64,000 nt of DNA. Origin: Cohaesibacter intestini (GTDB taxonomy: Bacteria; Pseudomonadota; Alphaproteobacteria; Rhizobiales; Cohaesibacteraceae). Shown one piece after another: positions 51,759-61,303 of this stretch. Where the stretch lies: assembly GCF_003324485.1 (NCBI RefSeq), contig NZ_QODK01000003.1, positions 310,001 to 374,000 on the forward strand, read 5' to 3'. Positions within the stretch are counted from its first letter, which is position 1; each line of letters opens with the position of its first letter. Position numbers and translations under genes: made by a program. The notes under the pieces are model-generated. The model worked only from the letters and a program-made list of their open reading frames with translations. It was not told where the DNA came from and ran no database searches.

Positions 51759-54455
51759 TTAAGACGCTTTCTTCTTGCTCGCGGCCTTGATCGGCACCAC
51801 CTGCTCGGCAACCGCCTCGACAGTCTCATCAGTCTCAAGAGTCTCGTGCTGCTCGTCATAGACCTCGCGATAGGCCCGGCCATAGAAGCTGTCGAGCAGC
51901 AGCTGTTTGAGCTCGGTGATCAGTGGGAAGCGCGGATTGGCCCCGGTGCATTGATCATCAAAGGCCCAGACAGCCAGCTCATCCACCTTGGCAAGGAAGT
52001 CCGCTTCGCTGACGCCAGCGGCCTGAATGGAGGATGGGATTTCCAGATCGCTCTTCAGCTCTTCGATCCAGCTGATCAGATTTTCCACCTTCTCATCATT
52101 GTCCTTGCCACCAAGGCCCAGATGATCGGCAATTTCGCCATAGCGGCACTTGGATTTCGGCCGGTCATATTGCGAGAAGGCCGTCTGCTTGGTTGGATTG
52201 TCGTTCGCATTATAGCGGATCACGTTCGAGATCAGCAGGGCATTCGACAAGCCATGTGGCAGATGGAAGGCCGCGCCGATCTTGTGCGCCATCGAGTGGC
52301 AGACACCCAGAAACGCATTGGCAAAGGCAATCCCGGCGATGGTGGCAGCATTATGCACCTTCTCGCGGGCAACCGGATTGCTGGCCCCTTCCTTATAGGC
52401 GGCTGGCAGGGACCCCCGCAGCATTTTCAGCGCCATCAGCCCCTGACCATCGGAAAACTCATTGGCCATGACAGAGACATAGCTTTCGAGCGCATGGGTC
52501 ACCGCATCAATGCCACCATAGGCGGTCAGCGATTTCGGCATATTCATCACCAGATTGGCGTCGACAATTGCCATGTCCGGCGTCAGCTGATAATCGGCCA
52601 ACGGATATTTGATACCGGTGCTGTCATCCGTCACCACGGCGAATGGCGTGGCTTCCGAGCCGGTGCCCGAGGTGGTCGGAATGGCCACAAAGCTCGCTTT
52701 CTCGCCCATTTTCGGGAAGGGATAGATCCGCTTGCGGATATCCATGAAGCGCAAGGCCAGATCCTTGAACTTGACCTCCGGGTGTTCATACAGAACCCAG
52801 ATGATCTTGGCCGCATCCATCGGCGAGCCGCCACCAAAGGCGATGATCACATCGGGATTGAAGGCAGCGGCCTTCTCAACCCCCTTGCGGACATCGGACA
52901 GGGTCGGATCAGCTTCCACATCGGCAAAGATGTCGACATCAATCCGGTGTGAGCGGAGCAGGGCGGTCACTTCATCCAAATAGCCATTGGAGAACAGGAA
53001 CCGGTCGGTGACGATCAGCGCCCGTTGCTTGCCATTCAGATCTTTGAGGGCTTCTGGCAAACAGCCACGGCGGAAATAGATCGACTTCGGCACCTTGTGC
53101 CAGAGCATATTTTCTTCGCGCATGGCCACGATCTTCTTGTTCAGCAAATGCTTGGGACCGACATTCTCGGAAATCGAGTTGCCACCCCAAGAGCCGCAGC
53201 CAAGGGTCAGTGATGGTGCGACGCTGAAATTGTAAAGATCGCCGATGCCCCCTTGCGAGGATGGCATATTGACCAGAATCCGGCCCGTTTTCATCTTCTT
53301 GCCGAAATCCTCAATCCGGTCCTGACAGCGGTCCTGATCGGTATAAAGCACCGAGGTATGGCCAATCCCGCCCAGCGACACCAGCTCGGCGCAGGTGTTG
53401 GCTGCTGCCTCATAATCCTTGCGGCGATAAAGCGCGAGGGTAGGGGACAGCTTCTCATGGGCGAAATGCTCGTCTTCGACCCCGTCGACTTCGGCAATCA
53501 GCACTTTGGTGTCGAGTGGCACCTTGATCCCGGCCAGTTTGGCGATTTTCACCGCCGACTGTCCGACCACTTCATTACTCAGCCGGCCATTGGGGAAAAC
53601 CGTCTGGCGCACAGCCCCAGTTTCATTGCCCGAGAGCACATATCCCCCATGTTGGGCAAAGCGTTCACGCACCTGATCATAGATCGCGTCAACCACCACA
53701 ACGGCCTGCTCGGAGGCGCAGATCATGCCACTGTCAAAGGTCTTCGACATCAGGATCGAAGCCACCGCACGCTTGATATCCGCATGCTCGTCAATCAGCA
53801 CCGGCGCATTGCCCGCGCCCACGCCAATGGCTGGTTTGCCCGAGGAATAAGCCGCTTTCACCATGCCCGGACCACCGGTTGCCAGCACAAGGCTGATGTC
53901 GGGGTGACGCATCAAGGCGTTGGACAGATCAAGGGTCGGCTCTTCGATGAAGCTGATAATATCTTTCGGCGCACCTGCGGCAACGGCAGCATCAAGTACA
54001 ATGCGTGCGGCTTCACAGGTCGCCTTCTTGGCGCGCGGATGCGGGCTGAGAATGATACCATTGCGGGTCTTGAGCGAAATCAGCGCCTTGAAGATCGCTG
54101 TCGATGTCGGGTTGGTCGTCGGTACGATGCCGCAAATCACCCCCACCGGTTCGGCGATGGTCAGCGTGCCGCCCTCATTATCCTCCGAGATGACGCCGCA
54201 AGTCTTCTCGTCTTTGTATTTGTTGTAAATATATTCCGAGGCGAAATGGTTCTTGACCACCTTGTCCTCGACCACCCCCATGCCGGTTTCTTCAGACGCC
54301 ATCATGGCCAGCGGAATGCGCGCTTCTGCGGCCGCAAAAGCGGCATAGCGGAAGATCCGATCGACTTGTTCCTGGGTGAAAGTGGCAAACTCAGCCTGCG
54401 CCTTGACGGTGCGGGCGACCAGAGCATCCAGCTCTTTGATTGTTGCAACTGCCAT
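51759..54455 (-). CDS. adhE: bifunctional acetaldehyde-CoA/alcohol dehydrogenase
   Basis: 898-residue fusion of an N-terminal CoA-acylating aldehyde dehydrogenase and a C-terminal iron alcohol dehydrogenase, converting acetyl-CoA to ethanol with two NADH; forms spirosomes in E. coli. ALDH: AEPVGVICGIVPTTNPTS, ATGGPGMVKAAYSSGKPAIGVGAGN, catalytic Cys in SGMICASEQAVV. ADH: AFGGGSPMDAAKIIW, TTSGTGSEATPFAV, and iron-ligand region NAFLGVCHSMAHKIGAAFHLPHG. ATG 54455 follows AGGAGTGC. A Lys/Ala tail ends the protein. Indicates fermentative ethanol metabolism, uncommon in alphaproteobacteria. Confidence 0.97.
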   Translation of the reverse strand: MAVATIKELDALVARTVKAQAEFATFTQEQVDRIFRYAAFAAAEARIPLAMMASEETGMGVVEDKVVKNHFASEYIYNKYKDEKTCGVISEDNEGGTLTIAEPVGVICGIVPTTNPTSTAIFKALISLKTRNGIILSPHPRAKKATCEAARIVLDAAVAAGAPKDIISFIEEPTLDLSNALMRHPDISLVLATGGPGMVKAAYSSGKPAIGVGAGNAPVLIDEHADIKRAVASILMSKTFDSGMICASEQAVVVVDAIYDQVRERFAQHGGYVLSGNETGAVRQTVFPNGRLSNEVVGQSAVKIAKLAGIKVPLDTKVLIAEVDGVEDEHFAHEKLSPTLALYRRKDYEAAANTCAELVSLGGIGHTSVLYTDQDRCQDRIEDFGKKMKTGRILVNMPSSQGGIGDLYNFSVAPSLTLGCGSWGGNSISENVGPKHLLNKKIVAMREENMLWHKVPKSIYFRRGCLPEALKDLNGKQRALIVTDRFLFSNGYLDEVTALLRSHRIDVDIFADVEADPTLSDVRKGVEKAAAFNPDVIIAFGGGSPMDAAKIIWVLYEHPEVKFKDLALRFMDIRKRIYPFPKMGEKASFVAIPTTSGTGSEATPFAVVTDDSTGIKYPLADYQLTPDMAIVDANLVMNMPKSLTAYGGIDAVTHALESYVSVMANEFSDGQGLMALKMLRGSLPAAYKEGASNPVAREKVHNAATIAGIAFANAFLGVCHSMAHKIGAAFHLPHGLSNALLISNVIRYNANDNPTKQTAFSQYDRPKSKCRYGEIADHLGLGGKDNDEKVENLISWIEELKSDLEIPSSIQAAGVSEADFLAKVDELAVWAFDDQCTGANPRFPLITELKQLLLDSFYGRAYREVYDEQHETLETDETVEAVAEQVVPIKAASKKKAS

Positions 54456-55305
54456 GGTTGCACTCCTGTAATTTGGACACAAAAACCCGTTCGGCGTCAT
54501 CATCGATGATCCGTTGAATGCTTTTGTATCTGACCTGTGTCACGTGCCTCGGGTGAGGTGTCACGCGCTTCCCGAAAGCGTCGATCTTTGCTTGAAATCC
54601 CGCCAAAAGGTTGGAATTCCGCCTGTTTGCCAGACAGCGAAGACAGCACGGATCGCCTTTGTTCCAGAAGTCCTTTGCGGACTGAGGCAGCGATCGCCTT
54701 CAAGATGAGAAAATAGTAATGTTGCAAATTCCGTTGGGTCAATCTGCAAATATACGTGCATCATTACTTCAAAAGGCGAGGTTTATGTTGAAAAACATGC
54801 TTGATATAGAGCGATAACCGGAAATTAGGGGTGGGATTTATTTAATTTTATTCTTGAAATAAGTTGCACTTATTAATTGCACATTTCGTGCCAACCTCTA
54901 ATCATTCGCGAAGTGAAAATGCTGAAGGTTGAAATATTCTGCAATCGGTTTCGGTGGATATCTTTTGATGGTCAAACGGTGCAATAGGCAAACAAATTAC
55001 GGAAATATGCCTGATATTGCGATTCGAATGGGCATAGGCTGGCGACCAAAATGCGTCAAATATCCGACTTGGATATGGTCTTTTTGATCAAAAAATTGCA
55101 ACCGGTCACAAAAAATGAGGAAAAGCCCGACGAAGTATGATAAATCTGATGGCAGGACTGGGAGGTCTGATCGACAAATACTTCGATTGGGCATAGTTAC
55201 GAAATAGGGATCGGTATGACTGGATGGCTCTTGGGCGCTGTGTTGCCGCCACGCCAAGCCACCGATTGATATATATGGGCAACACAAGGCAGGGAGAGGC
55301 TCCAC
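54456..55305. other. long AT-rich regulatory region upstream of adhE and iolB
   Basis: 850 bp between the divergent genes with no credible ORF. It contains TTGCAC twice (54864 and 54877) and a 14-bp perfect palindrome TTTTTGA-TCAAAAA at 55081-55094. I find no clean FNR-type TTGAT-N4-ATCAA site. Its length suggests complex control of adhE, or an unannotated RNA. Confidence 0.45.
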
Positions 55306-56103
55306 ATGGCAAATCTACTTCATCGCCCTCAGGCGACCCATGGCAAAGTGCAAGAAATCACCCCGGAATCTGCCGGATGGCGCTATGTTGGCTTCGACGT
55401 CCACAAACTGCATGCCGGGGAAGTGGCATCCGGTGAGACAGGCGATCAGGAAGTGATGCTGGTCATGGTGGAAGGCAAGGCCCAGTTTGATGCTGCCGGG
55501 CAAAGCTGGGGCGAGCTCGGCGACCGGATGAATGTGTTCGAGAAGATCCCGCCACATTGCCTCTATATCCCCAATGGTGAAAGTTGGAAAGCGGTTGCGA
55601 CCACCGACTGCACCATCGCTGTCTGCAAGGCTCCGGGCCTGTCCGGCCACAAGGCACGCCATATCGGCCCTGCTGACATCAGTCTTGATGAGCGCGGCGA
55701 GGGCGCCAATAAGCGCTTCGTCAATGTCATCGCCATGGATGAGCAGGATTTCTGCGACAGCCTGCTGGTGACCGAAGTTTTCACTCCGGCAGGAAACTGG
55801 TCTTCCTATCCGTCCCATCGCCATGATGAAGACAATTACCCGGACATCACTTTCCTTGAGGAAACCTATTATCATCGCCTCAATCCGAGCAACGGCTTTG
55901 GCGTTCAGCGGGTCTATACTGATGATGCCTCGCTTGATGAAACGATGGCGGTGCATGATGGGGATGTGGTCTGCGTGCCTCGTGGCTACCATCCTTGCGG
56001 CACGCCCTACGGCATCGAAATGTATTATCTCAATGTGATGGCAGGTCCTTTGCGCAAATGGCGCTTCATAGCCGCCCCGGAAATGGAAGATTTGCTTGTC
56101 TAG
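55306..56103 (+). CDS. iolB: 5-deoxy-glucuronate isomerase
   Basis: Cupin-fold isomerase of myo-inositol catabolism, turning 5-deoxy-D-glucuronate into 2-deoxy-5-keto-D-gluconate. The 265 residues show family patterns: GWRYVGFDVHKLHAGE, PPHCLYIPNGESW, SSYPSHRHDEDNYPD, ETYYHRLNPSNGFGVQRVYTDD and VPRGYHPCGTPYGIEMYYLNVMAG, with the metal-binding His/Glu cluster. ATG 55306 follows GGGAGAGGCTCCAC. No other iol gene (iolG, iolE, iolC, iolD) is in this window. It is isolated, followed by a strong stem-loop and an EamA transporter gene. Confidence 0.95.
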   Translation: MANLLHRPQATHGKVQEITPESAGWRYVGFDVHKLHAGEVASGETGDQEVMLVMVEGKAQFDAAGQSWGELGDRMNVFEKIPPHCLYIPNGESWKAVATTDCTIAVCKAPGLSGHKARHIGPADISLDERGEGANKRFVNVIAMDEQDFCDSLLVTEVFTPAGNWSSYPSHRHDEDNYPDITFLEETYYHRLNPSNGFGVQRVYTDDASLDETMAVHDGDVVCVPRGYHPCGTPYGIEMYYLNVMAGPLRKWRFIAAPEMEDLLV

Positions 56104-56137
56104 GCAGACAGTGGTTGCTATTGCTGTCGCATCTTTC

Positions 56138-56168
56138 ACGAGCTCGGGACGATCTGTCCCGGGCTCGT
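56138..56168 (+). terminator. strong stem-loop after iolB
   Basis: ACGAGCTCGGGAC pairs with GTCCCGGGCTCGT (one G-U) around GATCT. A weak T tract follows. It lies between iolB and the transporter gene. Confidence 0.65.
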
Positions 56169-56186
56169 CTTCACTTTGGAGATGCA

Positions 56187-57089
56187 ATGAAAACCGCGCA
56201 TATGGGCATATCCTCCGTCAATGCGACCCTGCTGCTGTTCCTCGCCTCCTTTCTGGCTGGTGCGGGCTGGATCTTTTCGATTCATGCTCTTGAGGGACTG
56301 CCTCCCTTACTCTTCATCGGCAGCCGCTTTTTTCTGGCAGGCGTCGCAGTTGCTGCCACGACAGGCCACCTGCGGTCCCTGATCGATCGGCGCTTCTTTT
56401 TTCAGATCCTGCCCGGTGCTCTGTTTTTTGCCCTGTCGATGATTTGCTGGACGCAAGGGTTGGCCCAGACCACCAGCCCCGGCGTGTCTGCCTTCATTTC
56501 CTCGACCAGCAATCTGATGGTGCCCTTTTTAGGGGTGATGCTGTTTGGTTGGGCCTTTTATCGCTCAACGGCAATTGCCATCGCCCTTGCTGCGATTGGT
56601 CTGGCGTGCCTTTTTCTGGGACCGGGAGCGCGGGTCGAGATGGCGCATCTCTATTTTACGGTTGCAGCTTTGCTCTTGGCCTTCGGACTTGCATTGGTCA
56701 AAAACAGGCTCAATAGCCTCAACGCCATGCAGACCACATCAGGCTTTCTGTTCTTTGCGGGCATCATCATCCTGTCCGCGGCTTTCCCAGTAGAAGGTCT
56801 GCCTGACCAGATGCCCGGTCTGGAAACATGGGGGTGGTTTACTGCCAGCCTCGTGCTGTGCACCTATGTCCGCTTTATCCTGCAATTTGCTGGGCAGCAA
56901 AGGGTCAGTCTTGCCAAGGCGGGCTTGATCATGAGCCTTGAGCCAGTCTGGGTGCTGGGCTTGAGCATTCTGGTGTTCGATGAACGCCCCGGACTGGCCC
57001 AAGCAGCAGGCTGTGCCTTGGTAATGACCGCTATTCTCTATGAAAATCGTCAGGATCGCCGCCGCTCTGCCATTGGGGTTACTGGCTGA
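56187..57089 (+). CDS. EamA/DMT-family transporter
   Basis: Inner-membrane drug/metabolite transporter of 300 residues with ten predicted helices in two EamA halves (LLLFLASFLAGAGWIFSIHAL, then TSPGVSAFISSTSNLMVPFLGVMLFG and TVAALLLAFGLALVKNRLNS). The substrate is unknown; EamA proteins commonly export amino acids or small metabolites. ATG 56187 follows GGAG. Placed 83 bp after iolB, separated by a stem-loop. Whether it takes part in inositol metabolism is open. Confidence 0.85.
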   Translation: MKTAHMGISSVNATLLLFLASFLAGAGWIFSIHALEGLPPLLFIGSRFFLAGVAVAATTGHLRSLIDRRFFFQILPGALFFALSMICWTQGLAQTTSPGVSAFISSTSNLMVPFLGVMLFGWAFYRSTAIAIALAAIGLACLFLGPGARVEMAHLYFTVAALLLAFGLALVKNRLNSLNAMQTTSGFLFFAGIIILSAAFPVEGLPDQMPGLETWGWFTASLVLCTYVRFILQFAGQQRVSLAKAGLIMSLEPVWVLGLSILVFDERPGLAQAAGCALVMTAILYENRQDRRRSAIGVTG

Positions 57090-57215
57090 CCGATCATTCG
57101 CATTTCCATGCTGGCTTGCCACTTTCTGGCGCACCAAACAGGGCAGATGAAAGGCGCGAGTAGCGGGGGTGTCAGGGGAGATATGCCCTACCGGATCAAT
57201 GGCGGGTGTGTCGGA

Positions 57216-59291
57216 TCAAGCCCAGGAGATTTCCAGATCGCCATTCTCACCAGCCACAGCCAACTGGATGAATTTGGGTGGGTCCTGCAGGATCTTCAAA
57301 AAGGCATCAAGCGGTTGCGGTTTTGAGAAGAGGTAGCCCTGATATTGGTTGCAATGATTGAGCTGCAGCCATTCCAGCTGATCCATCGTCTCCACCCCTT
57401 CAGCAACGGCGGTGATGCCGACCAGCCGACAGAGGGACAGGATCATATTGACCACCGAGGTCTGATCTTCGATCATCTGAATGAAGGATCGGTCAACCTT
57501 GAGCACCGAGATTGGATATTGATGGATATAGGCAAGGTTCGAATAACCGGTGCCGAAATCATCAACGGCAATCGAGAAACCGGCCCGGCGCAGATCGAGC
57601 AGGGTTTGTTTGGCGTCGAAGCCTTCACCAACCAGCATGCTTTCGGTGATTTCGATTTCGATGCGGCTTGAAGGGCACTGGGTTTTGGCCAGATTGCTCT
57701 TCAGGCGCGAGACGAAATCGGGGCGCTCGAACTGTTTAGGCGAAATATTGATCGAAATTGGCAAATCGAAGCCTTCAGCGGCCATCCTGCGTTGATCGCG
57801 ACCGGCCTGTGTCACAATCCAGTCGCCCACCTGATGGATCATGCCGGTTTCTTCAAGCGCTTCAATGAACATGCCCGGCGGGACGACGCCCTGCTCGGGA
57901 TGATACCAGCGCATCAGGGCTTCGGCACCGAGGATTGTTTGCTTGAGACAATCGACCCGCGGCTGATAGTAAAGCCTGAACTCCCCTTCGCTCATGGCGC
58001 GGGTGAGGTCTTTCTCCAGCGTCTGCTTGAGGATCGCTGCCTGCTGTAAATCCTGACGGAAATAGCGATAGGTGTCACGCCCGGCGTCCTTGGCCTCATA
58101 AAGAGCAAGGTCTGCATGGCGCATCAGCGTGGAAACATCGGATCCGTGCTCAGGGCATATGCTGATGCCGATGCTGGCGCGGCTGTGGACCATGTGGCCG
58201 CCGATCATGCATTCGGATGAAAGCTCCTTGAGCAAGTCAACGCAAACCGTTTCCAGCTCCGTCTTGGTTTCAAACGGCAAAAGGACGATGAATTCATCGC
58301 CGCCCAACCGCCCGATCGAGGCACGGGCGCCCACCAATCGGTCGAGAATCAAGGCGATATGGACCAGCAATTGGTCGCCAGCCATATGGCCCATTGTGTC
58401 ATTGATCGTCTTGAAGTTATCCAGATCGATCAGCAACATCGCCATCGGCTTGTTTTCGCGAATGCGCTTGCTCAGAATGCCCGGAAACTCGTTATTGACA
58501 TAATTGCGGCTGTGCAGACCGGTCAGCATGTCATGATGGGCCATGAAGCTGATCCGTCGTTCCTGTTCCTTCAGGCCGGTAACATCGACCTCGGACAGGA
58601 TGTAACTCGCTTCGCCAGTTTGCGCATCATTGCAGTTGCGTGCTGAAATCTCATGCCATCTGATCCCGTCCTGAACGGAAACTTCGCAGATTGCTGTGGC
58701 CTTGTTGTCATGCTCCAGTGCCTCAAGCAGGTGCGAATAGTCGGCCTTGTCCAGAAACCGGGCTTTGAGCGAAAGCTGATCATCGCCGTAAACATCGTGT
58801 GCATGCTTGTTTGCATAAATCGGCTCCCCATTCATTGAGAATAGGGTGATGCAAACAGGGATATTGTTCAGAGCCTTGACACTGTGCAGTCGATCTGTGC
58901 TCCGGGCGGGCACTTCTCGCGCCGTGCAAAGGGCACCAATCCGGTGATCGGACAGGGTGTGTCGCCGAAGTTGAACTTCGTAGCGCTGTTCTTCATCGTC
59001 TGGATAGAGCGTCCAGAGCTCCTTGAAGGTGTCGGATTCGGTTGCGAAGATTTTCTGATAGCCGGAAAGCCGATCGACAAGTTGGGGGCCGAGATCCTTG
59101 CTGACATCACGCTGATAGAGTGCCTCAAGGCTCTCTGCCTGCCAAAGGCGGCGGGCTGCATCATTCGCCCAGATGATCCGACATCTGTCGATATCAAAGA
59201 CCCATATGGGAGCGCTTACAGCCATCACATCTGACAACGTAACAATGTCTCGCTCGCCTTGTGGGTGCTCGATTGGCATGAATCGCCCCAT
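57216..59291 (-). CDS. PAS-PAS-GGDEF-EAL cyclic-di-GMP protein
   Basis: 691-residue signalling protein, no membrane helix, so cytosolic. Two PAS-like sensor domains (about 20-125 and 135-245) precede a GGDEF domain with intact GGDEF at 330-334 and an EAL domain with EAL at 457-459, DDFGTGYS at 577-584 and EGVET at 631-635. The inhibitory I-site RxxD upstream of GGDEF is missing (323-325 read RAS). Both synthesis and hydrolysis motifs are present, so net activity may depend on the PAS input. Single gene; AT-rich DNA with an inverted repeat lies upstream. Confidence 0.93.
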   Translation of the reverse strand: MGRFMPIEHPQGERDIVTLSDVMAVSAPIWVFDIDRCRIIWANDAARRLWQAESLEALYQRDVSKDLGPQLVDRLSGYQKIFATESDTFKELWTLYPDDEEQRYEVQLRRHTLSDHRIGALCTAREVPARSTDRLHSVKALNNIPVCITLFSMNGEPIYANKHAHDVYGDDQLSLKARFLDKADYSHLLEALEHDNKATAICEVSVQDGIRWHEISARNCNDAQTGEASYILSEVDVTGLKEQERRISFMAHHDMLTGLHSRNYVNNEFPGILSKRIRENKPMAMLLIDLDNFKTINDTMGHMAGDQLLVHIALILDRLVGARASIGRLGGDEFIVLLPFETKTELETVCVDLLKELSSECMIGGHMVHSRASIGISICPEHGSDVSTLMRHADLALYEAKDAGRDTYRYFRQDLQQAAILKQTLEKDLTRAMSEGEFRLYYQPRVDCLKQTILGAEALMRWYHPEQGVVPPGMFIEALEETGMIHQVGDWIVTQAGRDQRRMAAEGFDLPISINISPKQFERPDFVSRLKSNLAKTQCPSSRIEIEITESMLVGEGFDAKQTLLDLRRAGFSIAVDDFGTGYSNLAYIHQYPISVLKVDRSFIQMIEDQTSVVNMILSLCRLVGITAVAEGVETMDQLEWLQLNHCNQYQGYLFSKPQPLDAFLKILQDPPKFIQLAVAGENGDLEISWA

Positions 59292-59673
59292 ACAATTTGC
59301 CTGTTAAGCCTATGATTGGATCCACGATCCTTCTCGGGCGGAACAGGTTCCTTCGCCTCATCCTTGCCTTTTTTGCTCATTGCTTTTTTGCTGCAACTTA
59401 AACAAAATTAGACAGACTGATGCTCAAACAGGTAAAGCATCAGCAGTAAATATTGATTTAATAAGAAAGTCCTTGATAACAAGTTAAAGTTGCGATTGCC
59501 GAAAACAAAGGGGAAATGGATCAGTTATTGGTCAATAATCAAATATTGAAATAGGGAGAAATACGTACTCAACTTTGACAATTTGAATGGATGGAGCCGA
59601 TTTACCAGATTTTGGCTGCGACTGACGAATTTACACTTTGATTAAGATGTTGAAATCGCAGAAACCTGCCATT
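59292..59673. other. AT-rich region upstream of the GGDEF-EAL gene
   Basis: 380 bp without a gene. CTGATGCT (59417-59424) and AGCATCAG (59436-59443) form a perfect 8-bp inverted repeat. CAATA and TATTG arms occur at 59533-59548. Confidence 0.4.
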
Positions 59674-60207
59674 TTACCAGTTTCCCATTGTATCGATGTC
59701 ATTCCAGACAATGATGTCAACATTGACAGGATTGCCGAAAATTTCCTCTTTCTGCCGTTTTAAAGGGTTACCACCAAGTCGCAGATAAAAGTCTCGTGCT
59801 CTGACATTTTCAGTGATGACAGACAGTGCGACCGTTCGTTTCTTTCGCAATAAAAGCTGTTTAAAAGCAGCTGCCATCAAAGTTTTTCCAATGCCTTTGC
59901 CAGTTTCCGTAGGGTCACAATGCAGATTGTCGATGAACGGGTTCGGGCGACACCAGACCGCAATGAACCCCACCATTCGCTCCTCATCCTGCGTGTCGAA
60001 TGCAACCAGCAATAGATCTTCCGGTCTGATGCGACACCGGTCCCAGTAGGCTCTGACATCCTGTTCCGCCCTGTCTCTGAGGTAGCTCGGCGGCAGAAAT
60101 GATTTGTAGGCATCCCGCCAACTGGTCAACTGAAGGTTGGCAATCGCGGCAAGGTCCGATCGTCTGGCTGCGCGAATGAAGGGGGCTGACCCACATGCGT
60201 TATTCAT
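59674..60207 (-). CDS. GNAT-family N-acetyltransferase
   Basis: 177-residue acetyltransferase. Acetyl-CoA binding motif A reads DPTETGKGIGKTLM, followed by the beta5/alpha4 segment VITENVRARDFYLRLGGNPL. The substrate cannot be inferred. ATG 60207 follows GAGGATCC. Located just downstream of the LysR 3 gene on the same strand (24 bp between), so they may be co-transcribed. Confidence 0.88.
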   Translation of the reverse strand: MNNACGSAPFIRAARRSDLAAIANLQLTSWRDAYKSFLPPSYLRDRAEQDVRAYWDRCRIRPEDLLLVAFDTQDEERMVGFIAVWCRPNPFIDNLHCDPTETGKGIGKTLMAAAFKQLLLRKKRTVALSVITENVRARDFYLRLGGNPLKRQKEEIFGNPVNVDIIVWNDIDTMGNW

Positions 60208-60230
60208 GGGGACTGGATCCTCATGTTGGC

Positions 60231-61166
60231 TTATAGAGATGGGCTTTTTAGATCCGCAGGCAATGTCCGGGCCACAGACTTGACCAGATCGCGGAACCAT
60301 TTGTGCCGAGGTGAATGGCGGTTGCGGACATGCCACACCATGTAGAAGTCGATTGGATCCAGCGGTACGGGTGTTTTGACCCAGGCGAAATCACGAAAGA
60401 TCGAGTTGGCCATCCGCGACGGTGCCGTGGCCAGCATGTTGGAGCCGCGGACAAGCGTTGCTGCGGCCGAGAAATTCGGCCCCAGATAGGAAACCTTGCG
60501 GCTGAGGCCACGCGCCTTGAGATAGCGGTCGATATGGGTGTCTTCGTCATGACCAAGGCACAGAATGGCATGGTCTGCTTCCAGAAACTGCTCCAGAGTG
60601 TCAGGGGCATCTCGCACAGACGCATCATAGTAGGTGATCTGATGATCCGTGCAGATTTTCGAAATCACCAAATCCGCCGCGTCCTGCGGTGGATAGGGGC
60701 ACAGTTCCAGATCCACCAAGCCATTGCATTGGGAGGAAGTCTGCGTCACATGCCGCTGATGAGTCCGCAGGCTGCTGTTTGGGGCTTCCTGTATCAGCCG
60801 TTTGAAAATTTCCGGCACCAACAAGTCATGCTCAAAATCGTTGCAAATGATCGAGAAACGGTCCTTGGACTGGGCCGGATTGAAATCACTCTGGCTATAT
60901 AGGTCCTCAATCCCCTGCAAAACCTGATCAATGCCGTCCATCATTGCTTCGACACGCTCGGTCGGCACCATTGATCGCCCGACCTTGATGAAAAGCGGAT
61001 CGCCGAGCAATCCGCGCAGCCGATCAAGCGAGTGACTGACAGAAGATTGCGTGACGCCAAGAAGGCGTGCCGTCTCTGTTACGGATCGCAACTCATAAAT
61101 CTGCCGCAACATATAGAGCGAACGGCCGTCGAGGGATAAGTGATCGATATTCTTCATAATAGACAT
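60231..61166 (-). CDS. LysR-family regulator 3
   Basis: 311-residue LysR-type regulator. HTH: LYMLRQIYELRSVTETARLLGVTQSSVSHSLDRLRGLLGDPLFIKVGRSMVPT, of the NodD/PnbR-like subgroup with a longer N terminus. The effector domain ends DLVKSVARTLP. ATG 61166 is annotated; 61157 is also possible. Divergent from the flavodoxin-like gene with a TTCAT/ATGAA dyad in between (61185-61201). Possibly cotranscribed with the GNAT gene. Confidence 0.88.
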   Translation of the reverse strand: MSIMKNIDHLSLDGRSLYMLRQIYELRSVTETARLLGVTQSSVSHSLDRLRGLLGDPLFIKVGRSMVPTERVEAMMDGIDQVLQGIEDLYSQSDFNPAQSKDRFSIICNDFEHDLLVPEIFKRLIQEAPNSSLRTHQRHVTQTSSQCNGLVDLELCPYPPQDAADLVISKICTDHQITYYDASVRDAPDTLEQFLEADHAILCLGHDEDTHIDRYLKARGLSRKVSYLGPNFSAAATLVRGSNMLATAPSRMANSIFRDFAWVKTPVPLDPIDFYMVWHVRNRHSPRHKWFRDLVKSVARTLPADLKSPSL

Positions 61167-61184
61167 TACTCTAATGCACTTGAG

Positions 61185-61201
61185 TTCATGAGATCAATGA
61201 A
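61185..61201. promoter_or_regulatory. LysR-type binding site candidate
   Basis: TTCAT-GAGATCA-ATGAA, dyad with 5-bp perfect arms. It lies 18 bp from the LysR 3 start and about 100 bp before the flavodoxin gene. Confidence 0.45.
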
Positions 61202-61303
61202 TATTTTCTTGACTATCAGCGGGCAGTCAGGACGTGCCAGACGATCATGGTGACCCGCCTCAAATTTTACTTTCCTCCCAAGTGAGCAATGAAGGAAAAT
61301 ATC

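Noticed and set aside
54500-54742. 80-codon minus-strand open frame upstream of adhE
   Set aside because: No domain, no ribosome site and unnatural composition; more likely part of the adhE leader.
55081-55094. TTTTTGATCAAAAA as an FNR/FixK site
   Set aside because: It lacks the four-base centre between TTGAT and ATCAA, so the half-sites are collapsed.
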